A stretch of DNA of 64,000 bases, taken from positions 558,001 to 622,000 of the forward strand of contig NZ_JAGYPD010000002.1 of NCBI RefSeq assembly GCF_018343515.1, given 5' to 3'. The notes under the pieces are model-generated. The model was not told the origin of the DNA and searched no databases. It worked only from the letters and a program-made list of their open reading frames with translations. The position numbers and the translations under genes are program-made. This document shows, in pieces, positions 27,135 through 38,375 of the stretch (position 1 is the stretch's first letter; every line of letters begins with the position of its first letter). This DNA comes from Bacillus sp. FJAT-50079 (GTDB lineage Bacteria; Bacillota; Bacilli; Bacillales; Bacillaceae_C).

Positions 27135-27389
27135 TTATAGAATCGTCTTTGAGACGGTCATTTGAAGGATGGTATGCAACATTCCATACGTCAAGACACT
27201 CAAAAGCGTGATAAAAAAAGATACCTTGTTTGATTTTATCATCATTCTTGCTACCAAGAAAGATAAATAGAAAAAAACGAGAAATAACAATACATTGGCA
27301 AAGAGACGATCTTTACCAGATAACCATTCTACGATGGTGAAACCACTCCAAATAATCCATTGCAATAGTAAAGTAATATATTTTTTCAT
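27135..27389 (-). CDS. Small membrane protein, unknown
   Basis: About 84 residues with three hydrophobic stretches (ITLLLQWIIWSGF, NVLLFLVFFYLSFLVARMM, FFITLLSVLTYGMLHTILQ). I do not recognise a family. GCAGGTG lies upstream; ATG 27389 is used, but GTG 27395 or ATG 27401 are possible. It lies between the deacetylase gene and a hairpin at the edge of the 52-bp repeat array. Confidence 0.65.
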   Translation of the reverse strand: MKKYITLLLQWIIWSGFTIVEWLSGKDRLFANVLLFLVFFYLSFLVARMMIKSNKVSFFITLLSVLTYGMLHTILQMTVSKTIL

Positions 27390-27476
27390 CCGCACGCGCA
27401 TCACCTGCTCTTAAGTATGTCCCTTCTTATTATATATGCACGTCATTTGCCATCTTAAACCTCTTTATAAGAAAAT

Positions 27477-27508
27477 CCGGGCAAAAGTCATGCCCGGCCT
27501 TTTTCTAC
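27477..27508. terminator. GC-rich hairpin at array edge
   Basis: CCGGGCA / TGCCCGG 7-bp stem with a 7-nt loop. T-rich sequence follows on both strands (CCTTTTTC on plus, ATTTTC on minus). No plus-strand gene ends here; on the minus strand it would stop transcripts coming out of the repeat array. Confidence 0.6.
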
Positions 27509-27530
27509 CTCTTGAAGATTGGAAACAGCT

Positions 27531-28510
27531 ATTGGACATGAGCGGAGGTTTTGAATGGTTAACTGGCTGTTAAGAGGCGCCTATTGGACATAGTTCACGG
27601 TTTTGAATGGTTAACTGGCTATTAGGAGGCACCTATTGGACATAGTTCATGATTTTGAATGGTTAACTGGCTATTAGAAGGCGCCTATTGGACACAGTTC
27701 ATGGTTTTGAATGGTTAACTGGCTATTAGGAAGCGCCTATTGGACACAGTTCATGGTTTTGAATGGTTAACTGGCTATTAGGAGGCGTCTATTAGACATA
27801 GTTCATGATTTTGAATGGTTAACTGGCTATTAGGAGGCGCCTATTGGACACAGTTCGTCGTTTTGAATGACTTACTGGCTATTAGGAGGCGCCTATTGGA
27901 CAGAGTTCATGATTTTGAATGGTTAACTGGCTATTAGAAGGCGCCTATTGGACATGAGCGGAGGTTTTGAATGACTTACTGGCTATTAGGAGGCGTATAT
28001 TGGACAGTGTTCGTGATTTTGAATGACTTACTGGCCATTAGGAGGCGCCTATTGGACACAGTTCGTCGTTTTGAATGGTTAACTGGCTATTAGGAAGCGC
28101 CTATTGGACAGAGTTCGTCGTTTTGAATGGCTAACTGGCTATTAGAAGGCGCCTATTGGACAGTGTTCGCGATTTTGAATGGTTAACTGGCTGTTAAGAG
28201 GCGCCTATTGGACAGAGTTCGTCGTTTTGAATGGCTAACTGGCTATTAGGAGGCACCTATTGGACATAGTTCATGATTTTGAATGGTTAACTGGCTATTA
28301 GAAGGCGCCTATTGGACACAGTTCATGGTTTTGAATGGTTAACTGGCTATTAGGAAGCGCCTATTGGACACAGTTCATGGTTTTGAATGGTTAACTGGCT
28401 ATTAGGAGGCGTATATTGGACAGTGTTCGTGATTTTGAATGACTTACTGGCCATTAGGAGGCGCCTATTAGACATAGTTTGCGGTTTTGAATGACTTACT
28501 GGCCATTAGA
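27531..28510. repeat. Tandem 52-bp repeat, array 2 (19 units)
   Basis: Nineteen units of about 51-52 bp, counted by TTGGACA/TTAGACA. The common pattern is CCTATTGGACA, a short variable part with GTTC, then TTTTGAATGGTTAACTGG or TTTTGAATGACTTACTGG, then CTATTAGGAGGCG. It aligns with array 1 over its whole length, but the left arm GTCCATTAG has become GGCTATTAG in nearly every unit and an AGGCGCCT-like palindrome has appeared. It lies between the pdhD terminator and the 27477 hairpin. Confidence 0.93.
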
Positions 28511-28572
28511 AAATGCCCATCGACAATGTTGGTGATAATCTCATAAAAAAAGCTATGCCTTCTTTCCTAATA

Positions 28573-28606
28573 AGAAAAGCTGACTCACTATATTGTGAGT
28601 CAGCTT
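28573..28606 (-). terminator. Terminator of the pdh operon
   Basis: AAGCTGACTCAC / GTGAGTCAGCTT perfect 12-bp stem with a 6-nt loop and TTTTCTT on the minus strand. Confidence 0.95.
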
Positions 28607-28617
28607 CATTCAAATCA

Positions 28618-30027
28618 TTATTTAATGATATGGATTGGTGTTCCAAGTGCAACTTCTGCAGCTTCCATCGTAATTTCTCCAAGTGTTGGATGTGCATGAA
28701 TCGTCATTGCAATGTCTTCAGCTGTCATGCCTGCTTCAATCGCAAGACTTAGCTCAGAGATCATATCTGATGCACTTTCACCCGCAATTTGAGCTCCGAT
28801 CACGAGGCCATCTTCTTTGCGCGTAACGAGTTTCACAAATCCATCTGTGTTGTTTAATGAAAGTGCGCGGCCGTTTGCTGCGAATGGGAATTTCGCTGCA
28901 ACGATGTCCAAGCCATCCTCTTTCGCTTGTGCTTCTGTATAACCAACAGTAGCTAATTCCGGTTCAGAGAATACAACCGCAGGAATACCAAGATAATCAA
29001 TCTCAGAAGTTTGACCAGCAATAACTTCTGCAGCAATTTTTCCTTCATATGAAGCTTTATGTGCTAATGGTGGTCCTGGAACGATGTCACCGATAGCAAA
29101 AATGTTGCTTACACTTGTTCTGCATTGCTTATCAATTTCAATGACACCACGGTCAGTCATTTTAATGCCAACTTGCTCAAGACCAATTTCATCAGTGTTT
29201 GGTTTACGCCCAACTGTCACTAATACGTAGTCTGCTTCGATTGTTTTTTCTTCGCCTTTTGACTCATATGTGACAACAACACTGTTGTCTGTTTCTTGAA
29301 CGCCTTTAGCTAATGCTTTTGTAACAATGTTAACATTTTTCTTTTTCAAGTTACGTGTAACTAAAGAAGTCATTTGTTTTTCAAAGCCGCTTAAAATATC
29401 ATCCGCGCCTTCTAGAATTGTTACTTCAGATCCAAGATTTGCATAAGCTGTACCTAATTCAGTACCAACATAGCCGCCACCAATAACAACAAGTTTTCCT
29501 GGAATTTCTTCCAAGTTCAATGCACCTGTTGAATCAATAACACGTTTTGTATACTTGAACGTTGGAAGCTCAATTGGACGTGATCCAGTAGCAATGATCG
29601 CATGTTTAAACGTATATGTTTGTGCTGAATCTTCGTTGATTACTCTAAGGCTATTTGCATCAACGAAATATGCTTCACCACTAACAATATCCACTTTATT
29701 TCCTTTAAGAAGGCCTGCTACACCGCCAGTCAGTTGTTGAACAACTTTCCCTTTCCACGCCTGAACTTTCGAAAAATCAACTGTTACATTCTCAGCTGTA
29801 ACACCAATTTCATTAGATTCTTGAGCTGATACATAACGTTGTGATGCAGAAATTAATGCTTTAGAAGGAATGCAGCCTACGTTTAAGCAAACACCGCCAA
29901 CATTGCCTTTTTCAACGATTGTAACTTTTTGGCCGAGCTGAGCTGCACGAATAGCAGCTACATATCCTCCAGGGCCAGCACCGATGACAATTGTATCTGT
30001 TTCAATTGCAAAATCTCCTACTACCAT
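28618..30027 (-). CDS. pdhD: Dihydrolipoamide dehydrogenase (E3)
   Basis: 469-residue FAD-dependent disulfide reductase, E3 of pyruvate (and other 2-oxoacid) dehydrogenase. FAD motif [19 protein letters not shown], redox pair [16 protein letters not shown] motif [13 protein letters not shown], second FAD motif [16 protein letters not shown] and the C-terminal His-Glu HAHPTLGE are all intact. It starts 4 bp after the pdhC stop behind GGAGGCG, and closes the operon. Confidence 0.97.
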   Translation of the reverse strand: MVVGDFAIETDTIVIGAGPGGYVAAIRAAQLGQKVTIVEKGNVGGVCLNVGCIPSKALISASQRYVSAQESNEIGVTAENVTVDFSKVQAWKGKVVQQLTGGVAGLLKGNKVDIVSGEAYFVDANSLRVINEDSAQTYTFKHAIIATGSRPIELPTFKYTKRVIDSTGALNLEEIPGKLVVIGGGYVGTELGTAYANLGSEVTILEGADDILSGFEKQMTSLVTRNLKKKNVNIVTKALAKGVQETDNSVVVTYESKGEEKTIEADYVLVTVGRKPNTDEIGLEQVGIKMTDRGVIEIDKQCRTSVSNIFAIGDIVPGPPLAHKASYEGKIAAEVIAGQTSEIDYLGIPAVVFSEPELATVGYTEAQAKEDGLDIVAAKFPFAANGRALSLNNTDGFVKLVTRKEDGLVIGAQIAGESASDMISELSLAIEAGMTAEDIAMTIHAHPTLGEITMEAAEVALGTPIHIIK

Positions 30028-30031
30028 TGTT

Positions 30032-31318
30032 TTACGCCTCCATTAATAAAAGTTCAGGGTCGTTTAACAAACGCTTGATTTGGTTAAGTGCCATTTGTGC
30101 GCTTGCACCGTCAATTGCACGGTGATCAAAGCTCAATGATAATGCTAATACTGGTGCAGCAACAATTTCACCATTTTTCACAACTGGTTTTTCGGCAATA
30201 CGGCCAACACCTAAAATCGCCACTTCAGGGTGATTAATAACTGGAGTAAACCACTGGCCACCAGCTGAACCAATATTTGAAATTGTACATGAAGCACCTT
30301 TCATTTCGTTTGGTGAGAGCTTGCCACTACGAGCTTTTGCACCAAGTTCATTAATTTCTTGAGAAATAGCAAATACAGATTTTGTATCCGCACGTTTTAC
30401 AACTGGGACTAATAAGCCTTTTTCAGTATCAGCGGCAATTCCGATGTTGTAATAATGTTTTTGAACGATTTCGTCCGTTGCATCATCAATAGATGTGTTA
30501 AGAATCGGATATTCACGCAATGCGCTCACAAGTGCCTTCACAATATACGGAAGGAATGTAAGTTTAATATCCTTTTCCGCTGCAATTTCTTTGAACTTCT
30601 TACGATGGGCAACGAGTGCAGACACTTCCACCTCATCCATAAGTGTAACATGTGGAGCCGTATGTTTCGAATTAACCATCGCTTTCGCAATTGCTTTACG
30701 AATTCCACTCATTTTTTCACGTGTTTCTGGATATTCCCCTTCAGGAATAACTGGTGCTTTTGCTTGTTGCTCAACTTTTTCTTCTGATGCAGCTTGAACC
30801 GTTTCTTCCGATTGAGCAGGCTGTCCACCGCTTAAGAATGCATCGATATCCGTTTTCAAAATACGGCCATTCTTTCCTGAACCTGATACACTGCGAATAT
30901 TCACGCCTTTTTCACGTGCATATTTTCTAACAGAAGGCATCGCAATAACAAGTTGATTCGAATCAACTTCTGCTGCTTGCTCTGCTGCTGGTGCTGCTGG
31001 CGCTTCTTCTGCAGGTGCAGGTGCTTCTGCCGCCGGAGCTGCTTCTTCTTGATCATCAGCTGATTGTAAATGCTCATATCCTGGAGCATCAAATGTAATG
31101 AGTACATCACCAACAACAGCTGTTGTACCTTCCTCCACATGCACCTCTAAAACCGTACCTGCTACTGGAGATGGTAGCTCTACAACTGCTTTATCGTTTT
31201 GTACTTCACAAAGTGTATCGTCCTCTTCGATTTTATCTCCCGGTTTTATAAACCACTTAACGATATCACCTTCGTGGATTCCTTCACCGATATCTGGCAT
31301 TTTAAATTGAAATGACAA
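30032..31318 (-). CDS. pdhC: Dihydrolipoamide acetyltransferase (E2)
   Basis: 428-residue core of pyruvate dehydrogenase. One lipoyl domain with the lipoylated Lys in [10 protein letters not shown] (near residue 43), an Ala/Pro/Glu-rich linker, a peripheral subunit-binding domain ([13 protein letters not shown] ... [12 protein letters not shown]), a second linker and the acyltransferase domain ending in [10 protein letters not shown] (catalytic His and Asp). One lipoyl domain is usual in Bacillus. Start is TTG at 31318, about 10 bases after AGGAGG. Confidence 0.96.
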   Translation of the reverse strand: MSFQFKMPDIGEGIHEGDIVKWFIKPGDKIEEDDTLCEVQNDKAVVELPSPVAGTVLEVHVEEGTTAVVGDVLITFDAPGYEHLQSADDQEEAAPAAEAPAPAEEAPAAPAAEQAAEVDSNQLVIAMPSVRKYAREKGVNIRSVSGSGKNGRILKTDIDAFLSGGQPAQSEETVQAASEEKVEQQAKAPVIPEGEYPETREKMSGIRKAIAKAMVNSKHTAPHVTLMDEVEVSALVAHRKKFKEIAAEKDIKLTFLPYIVKALVSALREYPILNTSIDDATDEIVQKHYYNIGIAADTEKGLLVPVVKRADTKSVFAISQEINELGAKARSGKLSPNEMKGASCTISNIGSAGGQWFTPVINHPEVAILGVGRIAEKPVVKNGEIVAAPVLALSLSFDHRAIDGASAQMALNQIKRLLNDPELLLMEA

Positions 31319-31345
31319 TGTTGTTCAACCTCCTAGATAACAATA

Positions 31346-32323
31346 TTAAAATTCGAGTACTTTTTTCGCTGTTTCAACAATATCCTTATGGTTTGGTAAC
31401 CAAACTGGCTCTGCTTGAGCAAATGGATATACTGTGTCAGGCGCAGCTACACGCAATACTGGCGCTTCCAAGCTTAAAATAGCACGATCATTAATTTCCG
31501 CTACTACGTTCGCTGCAATACCAGCTTGTTTTTGTGCTTCTTGAACAACAATCGCACGATTTGTTTTTTCAACAGATGCGATAATCGTCTCGATATCAAG
31601 TGGGCTTACTGTACGAAGGTCAATAACTTCAACAGAATGTCCTTCTTTTTCAAGCTCTTCAGCTGCTTTGATTGAATCATGAACCATCGCACCGTACGTT
31701 ACGATTGTTAAATCTGTTCCTTCACGCTTTACGTCTGCTTTTCCTAATGGAATTGTGTATTCTTCCTCAGGAACCTCTTGACGGAAAGAACGATATAATT
31801 TCATATGCTCTAAGAAAATAACTGGGTCATTGTCTCTGATTGCTGAAATTAATAATCCTTTTGCATCATATGGTGTTGAAGGAATAACAACTTTTAATCC
31901 TGGTTGCTGTGCCATTAATCCTTCTAAGCTGTCCGCATGCATTTCTGGAGTAAATACTCCGCCACCAAATGGTGAACGAATCGTAATTGGAGCATTAAAT
32001 GTGTTACCCGTACGGTATCTCCAACGTGCCGCTTGTCCACTGATCGAGTCAATCACTTCATATACGAATCCAAAGAACTGAATTTCTGGTACAGGACGGA
32101 AACCTTGAGTCGATAATCCGATCGCAAGACCCCCGATTCCAGATTCTGCAAGTGGAGTATCAAATACACGATCCTCACCAAATTCTTTTTGCAAACCTTC
32201 AGTCGCGCGGAAAACACCGCCGTTTACCCCTACGTCCTCACCGAAAACTAGAACATTTTCATCATTGCGCAATTCCGTACGAAGCGCATCCGTGATAGCT
32301 TGAATCATAGTCATTTGCGCCAT
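31346..32323 (-). CDS. pdhB: Pyruvate dehydrogenase E1 beta
   Basis: 325-residue E1-beta subunit. It holds the pyrimidine-side thiamine-diphosphate residues ([20 protein letters not shown] with the activating Glu) and the transketolase C-terminal domain ([25 protein letters not shown]). Forms an alpha2-beta2 E1 with PdhA. ATG at 32323, 3 bp after the pdhA stop; the ribosome-binding site AAGGAG lies in the end of pdhA. Confidence 0.96.
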   Translation of the reverse strand: MAQMTMIQAITDALRTELRNDENVLVFGEDVGVNGGVFRATEGLQKEFGEDRVFDTPLAESGIGGLAIGLSTQGFRPVPEIQFFGFVYEVIDSISGQAARWRYRTGNTFNAPITIRSPFGGGVFTPEMHADSLEGLMAQQPGLKVVIPSTPYDAKGLLISAIRDNDPVIFLEHMKLYRSFRQEVPEEEYTIPLGKADVKREGTDLTIVTYGAMVHDSIKAAEELEKEGHSVEVIDLRTVSPLDIETIIASVEKTNRAIVVQEAQKQAGIAANVVAEINDRAILSLEAPVLRVAAPDTVYPFAQAEPVWLPNHKDIVETAKKVLEF

Positions 32324-32326
32324 GGC

Positions 32327-33451
<1,125 letters not shown>

Positions 33452-33595
33452 CTATCCTTTCTATTTCATTTATTTGATGATGGACATGGATTTGTTCTGT
33501 ACCAATTTCTGTTAATAATTGCTGACAGTGCAAATCCCATACTAATATAGGTTTTCCACAATTCACTTAAAGAAAAACAGTAAATCATTCCTTTT

Positions 33596-33627
33596 ATAAA
33601 AAAAGAAACTGTACTACTGTTTCTTTC
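33596..33627 (-). terminator. Hairpin with U-tract in the pdhA leader
   Basis: Minus-strand AAGAAACAGT / ACAGTTTCTT stem (one A-A mismatch, 3-nt loop) followed by seven Ts. It lies 33 nt after the predicted start of the promoter at 33666-33694 and 150 nt before pdhA. It may be an attenuator of pdh or the late terminator of ykyA. Confidence 0.75.
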
Positions 33628-33665
33628 CGCAAATATAACACAATGTTTTTTTCACTCACGAATCA

Positions 33666-33694
33666 AGATTACATGAAACAAGTTTGCACGTCAA
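33666..33694 (-). promoter_or_regulatory. Sigma-A promoter of pdhABCD
   Basis: TTGACG (33694-33689), 17-bp spacer, TAATCT (33671-33666) on the minus strand. Predicted start near 33659, giving a ~215-nt leader before pdhA. The rest of the 417-bp gap 33443-33859 shows nothing else I can support. Confidence 0.65.
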
Positions 33695-33859
33695 TGGATA
33701 TGCTTAAAAACCTAAATTAATAATTTTTAGAAATTTACCTTCATTTTCAAACTGTATCACTAATCGTAATTATACTGTTTTATAATTTACACACAATTCC
33801 CCATCTGTTATAGAGTAGATTTACTCAAACTTACAAACAAGAAACATTACGCTCGTTGC

Positions 33860-34510
33860 TTATTTTGTTGCCTCGACATTTATCCCAGCCGCTTTATAAA
33901 AATTCAACTTTGCTTCATTAAATATTTCCGTTTGTTCATTAAATTCATCATTCGCTTCCATTACTGTTGCAAATGTATCGTTTACTAATTGTATTTGTTC
34001 TTCTAGCTCTTCCAATTTCAAATCTTCATTTTTCAATAATTGATAGATTTTTCGATCTTCCTCAAGCCCCTGATTGTATGCCGTGAATATTTTATCGTAG
34101 CTTTCGTATCTGTTCTCCATCAACGTTTGTAGCTCTTTTGCCTGTTTTTGTAATTTGTCACCCTTTATCTTATCCATTTCTTTCACAACGGTATTAAATT
34201 CTTGTTTTGCCGCGTCAAGAGCTTCTTTCTCTTTTTTCATTAATTCTTCACGCTCATCAAGATTCTTTAATGCCTCATCCGCTTTTTGCGTAATTTGATT
34301 AAATTCTTTCATCCCTAAAGCCATGATTTCATCGAACAAGTTTTTTTCAGCTGCTTCAAGCTTGGCAAGAGGTGCTTGTTGGTCTTCGAAATCCTTTTCT
34401 TTCTTAACCACTCCTTCTAATGATTGGTAAATTGTTTCTTCAGCCGAAACACATCCAGAAAAGATGATTGCGATGGATATCAAAAGTAGACTTACCATTC
34501 CTTTTCTCAT
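33860..34510 (-). CDS. ykyA: YkyA, coiled-coil lipoprotein
   Basis: 216-residue surface lipoprotein. Signal peptide ends FSGC (Cys20). The mature part is almost wholly charged helix with heptads (AKLEAAEKNLFDEIMALG, KEKEALDAAKQEFNTVVKEM), of the putative cell-wall binding YkyA family. Role unknown. ATG at 34510 has AAGGGGGATTTAG upstream; the 42-codon extension from 34636 has no signal. Lies between def and pdhA as in B. subtilis. Confidence 0.9.
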   Translation of the reverse strand: MRKGMVSLLLISIAIIFSGCVSAEETIYQSLEGVVKKEKDFEDQQAPLAKLEAAEKNLFDEIMALGMKEFNQITQKADEALKNLDEREELMKKEKEALDAAKQEFNTVVKEMDKIKGDKLQKQAKELQTLMENRYESYDKIFTAYNQGLEEDRKIYQLLKNEDLKLEELEEQIQLVNDTFATVMEANDEFNEQTEIFNEAKLNFYKAAGINVEATK

Positions 34511-34670
34511 AACTAAATCCCCCTTACATTGTCCACTTTTACTATACCGAGGTTCATCACATTTGACAACATCCTGCATCAATTGATATTTATCGCTAAT
34601 TTTACAACTTTTACTTTGTTTCTCTCTTTGGTACACTAATTTTTATGAAGCACGAGGAGGTTATAATAAT

Positions 34671-35225
34671 ATGATATTAATGAAAGATATTATTCGGGAA
34701 GGGCATCCCGTCTTAAAAAAAGTAGCAAAAGAAGTCGCCCTTCCATTATCTGATGAAGATATTCAAACATTAAAAAGTATGGAAGAATATTTAAAAAATA
34801 GTCAAGATCCCGAGATTAGCCAAAAATACGGATTGCGTCCAGGAGTTGGGCTTGCCGCTCCACAAATCAATGTTTCCAAGCGAATGCTTGCCGTTCGCGT
34901 TGAAGACGAAAAAGGAAAGCAATATTATTATTCCCTAGTCAATCCCAAAATCATTAGCCACTCTGTCGAAAAATCGTATTTAACTTCTGGCGAAGGTTGT
35001 CTATCAGTGGATCGAAATGTACCTGGCTATGTTTTAAGATATTCTCGAGTCACGATTAAAGCATTTGACATCGATGGCAATGAAGTAAAACTTCGCTTAC
35101 GCGGATTACCAGCAATTGTATTTCAACATGAGATTGACCATTTAAACGGCATAATGTTTTATGATTATATTAATGAAAAAGATCCATTTCACGTACCAGA
35201 TGGAGCGATTCCGATCGATCGCTAA
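34671..35225 (+). CDS. def: Peptide deformylase
   Basis: 184-residue iron/zinc enzyme that removes the formyl group from nascent N-termini. All three motifs are present: [16 protein letters not shown] and [12 protein letters not shown]. The long spacer between the first motif and the second and the length match the type-2 Gram-positive enzyme (B. subtilis DefB/YkrB). GAGGAGG precedes the ATG by 8 bases. Single-gene unit, divergent from ykyA. Confidence 0.97.
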   Translation: MILMKDIIREGHPVLKKVAKEVALPLSDEDIQTLKSMEEYLKNSQDPEISQKYGLRPGVGLAAPQINVSKRMLAVRVEDEKGKQYYYSLVNPKIISHSVEKSYLTSGEGCLSVDRNVPGYVLRYSRVTIKAFDIDGNEVKLRLRGLPAIVFQHEIDHLNGIMFYDYINEKDPFHVPDGAIPIDR

Positions 35226-35228
35226 AAT

Positions 35229-35263
35229 GAAAATCCCAGTTCACACTGAACCGGGATTTTTTT
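35229..35263. terminator. Terminator def/ykrA
   Basis: AAATCCCAGTTC / GAACCGGGATTT stem (one mismatch) with seven Ts on the plus strand, between convergent genes. Confidence 0.9.
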
Positions 35264-35273
35264 GTTAAACTTC

Positions 35274-36071
35274 TTATTTTTTTATCGTCATAAAATCTTC
35301 TGTCAAAAGTCCGACCGCTTTTAACCCATTCACAATTCCATTATCATCGACATCTGTCGTCACGTAATCCGCATGCATTTTCACCGCTTCATGCGCATTT
35401 CCCATCGCTACTCCCATGCCAACCGTTTGTAGCATCTCAACATCGTTAAAGCCATCACCAAACGCATATACATTTTCCATTTCAAAGCCAAGACGCTCGA
35501 TAAGTTTTTTAATCCCTTCTGCTTTTGATCCGCCCTTTGGAACGATGTCCATTGCCGTTTCATGCCAACGGATAAATGTCTGTGAATCTTCAAATTCACT
35601 TATATAATCCGTTTCGCCTTCTTTTGCAAATAGTAACGCTTGATAAATTTCCTCTTTGTGATAAAAATTCGGATCATGATCCGGATGAATTAATTTTAAA
35701 CTTTTTAAGCTTTGCGAAATTCTTTCATCGTATGAAACATTTGATTTTAATGTATGCTCATTCATGAAAACAAGGGGATGCCCATTGTCCTCCGCTTTTT
35801 TCGCTAGTTGGCCAAGCGATTCACGTGCTAATGGCTTCGTATAAATGACCTCGTTGTTGAAAACCACATACGATCCGTTAAAAGCGACATATGACTCTAT
35901 ATCCAATTCTTTTAGCAACGATGTAATCATAAACGGTCCCCTACCAGTTGCGATTGCCGTATAGACTCCGTTATTTTGTAATGTTTTTACCGCTTCCTTC
36001 ACTGCTACCGGTAAATTTTTCTCATGATCAAGCAACGTCCCATCGATGTCAAAAAAAACAATTTTTTTCAT
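35274..36071 (-). CDS. ykrA: HAD phosphatase, Cof-type (YkrA)
   Basis: 265-residue HAD-superfamily IIB phosphatase. Motif I FFDIDGTLLD, motif II in TAIATGR, motif III Lys in KAEGIKKL and motif IV AFGDGFNDVEML are intact; the C2 cap lies between about 80 and 185. Members dephosphorylate sugar phosphates or flavin precursors; substrate here unknown. ATG at 36071 follows AAAGGAGATACAC. Same place as B. subtilis ykrA. Confidence 0.92.
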   Translation of the reverse strand: MKKIVFFDIDGTLLDHEKNLPVAVKEAVKTLQNNGVYTAIATGRGPFMITSLLKELDIESYVAFNGSYVVFNNEVIYTKPLARESLGQLAKKAEDNGHPLVFMNEHTLKSNVSYDERISQSLKSLKLIHPDHDPNFYHKEEIYQALLFAKEGETDYISEFEDSQTFIRWHETAMDIVPKGGSKAEGIKKLIERLGFEMENVYAFGDGFNDVEMLQTVGMGVAMGNAHEAVKMHADYVTTDVDDNGIVNGLKAVGLLTEDFMTIKK

Positions 36072-36244
36072 GTGTATCTCCTTTATACGTATTCACTCAC
36101 TATTTTTCTCTAGCCATTCTGATAAAGATTCCTCCTTAAGCATATAATAAAAAGAAAAAACTTGCATAAAAGGACGATTTGAACACCAAGTTACTTTTAC
36201 TTTGGACAAGAATCGGTTAAAATGAGTAGAAGGAGTGATCCACA

Positions 36245-36316
36245 ATGTTAAAGAGACTGAGAAAGAAGCTCTTAAAACAGTGGAAAGATTTGCTTAGAAA
36301 AAAAACAATTGCTTAA
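36245..36316 (+). CDS. 23-residue basic amphipathic peptide
   Basis: Short frame MLKRLRKKLLKQWKDLLRKK then TIA. AGAAGGAGTGATC sits 8 bases before the ATG, and a hairpin with T-rich tail follows at 36335. The peptide is strongly cationic (10 Lys/Arg against 1 Asp) and Leu residues are spaced for one face of a helix. No family recognised. Ribosome-binding site plus terminator argue for expression; codon evidence is too short to judge. Confidence 0.55.
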   Translation: MLKRLRKKLLKQWKDLLRKKTIA

Positions 36317-36334
36317 TATCAATTGATTTCCTTC

Positions 36335-36368
36335 AAGCCCCTCTCTTCATTAGAGGGCTTATTCTTTA
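36335..36368 (+). terminator. Terminator after small basic ORF
   Basis: AAGCCCCTCT / AGAGGGCTT stem with a short loop and TTATTCTTTATT. It lies before rpoY. Confidence 0.75.
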
Positions 36369-36440
36369 TTCACGTCTAAATATCGTATTTATCATTGAAT
36401 AATGATTATATAAATGAAATGAAATTAAGGAGAGAGAAAT

Positions 36441-36653
36441 ATGATTTACAAAGTATATTATCAAGAGAAAGAAAATGAAGTACCTGTTCGTGAGGAAACA
36501 AAAACATTGTTTGTTAAGGCTGATAGCGTTCGTGCTGTTCGCCAATTTTTAAAAGACCGCCCAATGAATATCGAATATGTACAACTGCTAGAAGGCGCAT
36601 ATTTAGAGTACGAAAAAAACTCTGAAGGCTTTGAATTACAGGAGATTCAGTAA
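36441..36653 (+). CDS. rpoY: RNA polymerase epsilon subunit
   Basis: 70-residue RpoY (YkzG), a small core-polymerase subunit of Firmicutes. The family pattern [20 protein letters not shown] and the [20 protein letters not shown] core are present. GGAGAGAG lies before the ATG. It is 2 bp from rnjA, the conserved rpoY-rnjA pair. Confidence 0.96.
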   Translation: MIYKVYYQEKENEVPVREETKTLFVKADSVRAVRQFLKDRPMNIEYVQLLEGAYLEYEKNSEGFELQEIQ

Positions 36654-36655
36654 GG

Positions 36656-38323
36656 ATGAAATTTGTAAAAAACAATCAAACAGCCGTTTTTGCCTTGGGC
36701 GGATTAGGTGAAATCGGAAAAAACACATACGCAGTACAATTTCAAGATGAGATTATTTTGATTGATGCAGGGATTAAATTTCCTGAAGATGAGCTATTAG
36801 GAATCGATTATGTTATTCCCGATTATTCATATCTCGTTAAAAATGCTGATAAGATTAAAGGCCTATTTATTACTCATGGGCATGAAGATCATATCGGTGG
36901 TGTTCCCTATTTGTTGCGGCAAATAAATGTGCCAATCTATGCGGGACCACTAGCAATCGGTTTACTAAAAAACAAATTAGATGAGCATGGACTTTTAAGA
37001 CAAACAAAGTTCCATGAAATTAAGGAAGATGACGTCATTAAATTTAGAAAAACATCAGTCACATTCTTCCGAACAACACATAGTATCCCTGATTCATACG
37101 GGATTGTCATTAAAACTCCGCCGGGAAATATCGTTCATACTGGTGACTTTAAGTTTGACTTTACCCCTGTTGGAGAACCAGCCAACTTAACGAAAATGGC
37201 CGAGATTGGGAAAGAAGGCGTCCTTTGTCTTTTATCTGATAGTACAAATGCGGAAGTTCCAAATTTCACGATGTCAGAAAGACGCGTAGGCGACAGCATT
37301 GAAGATATTTTTCGAAAAGTTGACGGTCGAGTGATCTTCGCCACCTTTGCTTCAAATATTCACCGCCTCCAACAAGTAACGGATGCCGCGGTTGCAAACG
37401 GAAGAAAAATTGCTGTCTTCGGCCGCAGTATGGATGCAGCGATTGAAATTGGTCAAGAGCTTGGTTATATTAATGCACCGAAAGATACATTTATTAATAT
37501 TCAGCAATTAAATCGACTTCCAGCTAATAAGGTGACGATTCTTTGTACGGGCAGTCAAGGGGAGCCGATGGCAGCTCTATCTAGAATTGCAAATGGAACA
37601 CATCGCCAAATTCAAATCCAACCTGGCGATACAGTCGTCTTTTCATCTTCTCCAATCCCTGGAAATACAATTAGCGTCAATCGGACGATTAATTTATTAT
37701 ACCGGGCTGGTGCGGAAGTAATCGCTGGTTCCTTAAATAACATCCATACGTCAGGACATGGTGGACAGCAAGAACAAAAACTGATGCTCCGACTGATGAA
37801 ACCAAAATTTTTCATGCCAATTCACGGTGAATTTCGTATGCAAAAAATGCATGCTCAGTTAGCAGTTGAATGCGATGTACCAGAAGAGAACTGCTTTATT
37901 ATGGATAACGGTGAAGTGCTCGCCTTGACAGAGGACTCGGCAAGCGTGGCTGGAAAAATTTCCTCTGGCAATGTTTATATCGATGGTAGCGGAATCGGGG
38001 ATATCGGGAATATCGTTTTACGTGATCGAAGAATCTTATCTGAAGAAGGTCTCGTTATTGTCGTTGTTTCCATTGATATGGAACGATATAGAATTGCTGC
38101 TGGACCAGATATTATTTCACGCGGATTTGTGTATATGAGGGAATCTGGGGATTTAATTCAAGAAGCGCAAAAAATGATCTCGGTTCATCTTAATAAAATC
38201 ATGGACCGAAAAACAACTCAATGGTCCGAAATTAAAAATGAAATTAGTGAAACACTTACACCTTTCCTCTATGAAAAAACAAAAAGACGCCCAATGATCT
38301 TGCCGATCATTATGGAAGTTTGA
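36656..38323 (+). CDS. rnjA: Ribonuclease J1
   Basis: 555-residue metallo-beta-lactamase RNase with 5'-3' exonuclease and endonuclease action; central to mRNA decay and 16S maturation. Motif 2 is [11 protein letters not shown], further metal ligands are in HTGDFKFD and SGHGGQQE; beta-CASP motif block TLGSQGEP is seen as [14 protein letters not shown]-terminal domain follows from about 450. Full length. Start codon ATG right after TAAGG of rpoY. Confidence 0.97.
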   Translation: MKFVKNNQTAVFALGGLGEIGKNTYAVQFQDEIILIDAGIKFPEDELLGIDYVIPDYSYLVKNADKIKGLFITHGHEDHIGGVPYLLRQINVPIYAGPLAIGLLKNKLDEHGLLRQTKFHEIKEDDVIKFRKTSVTFFRTTHSIPDSYGIVIKTPPGNIVHTGDFKFDFTPVGEPANLTKMAEIGKEGVLCLLSDSTNAEVPNFTMSERRVGDSIEDIFRKVDGRVIFATFASNIHRLQQVTDAAVANGRKIAVFGRSMDAAIEIGQELGYINAPKDTFINIQQLNRLPANKVTILCTGSQGEPMAALSRIANGTHRQIQIQPGDTVVFSSSPIPGNTISVNRTINLLYRAGAEVIAGSLNNIHTSGHGGQQEQKLMLRLMKPKFFMPIHGEFRMQKMHAQLAVECDVPEENCFIMDNGEVLALTEDSASVAGKISSGNVYIDGSGIGDIGNIVLRDRRILSEEGLVIVVVSIDMERYRIAAGPDIISRGFVYMRESGDLIQEAQKMISVHLNKIMDRKTTQWSEIKNEISETLTPFLYEKTKRRPMILPIIMEV

Positions 38324-38337
38324 TTTCATTAAGTTAG

Positions 38338-38375
38338 AAAAGCGGAAGCACCATTTATTTGGCCTTCCGCTTTTG
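38338..38375. terminator. Terminator rnjA/ktrC
   Basis: AAAAGCGGAAG / CTTCCGCTTTT stem with TGTT tail between convergent genes. Confidence 0.85.

Noticed and set aside
27531-28510. CRISPR array
   Set aside because: The whole ~52-bp unit is conserved, there are no unique spacers, and no cas genes are in the window.
30455-30787. 110-codon plus-strand frame opposite pdhC
   Set aside because: Antisense shadow, Cys/Phe/Asn-rich composition, no ribosome-binding site.
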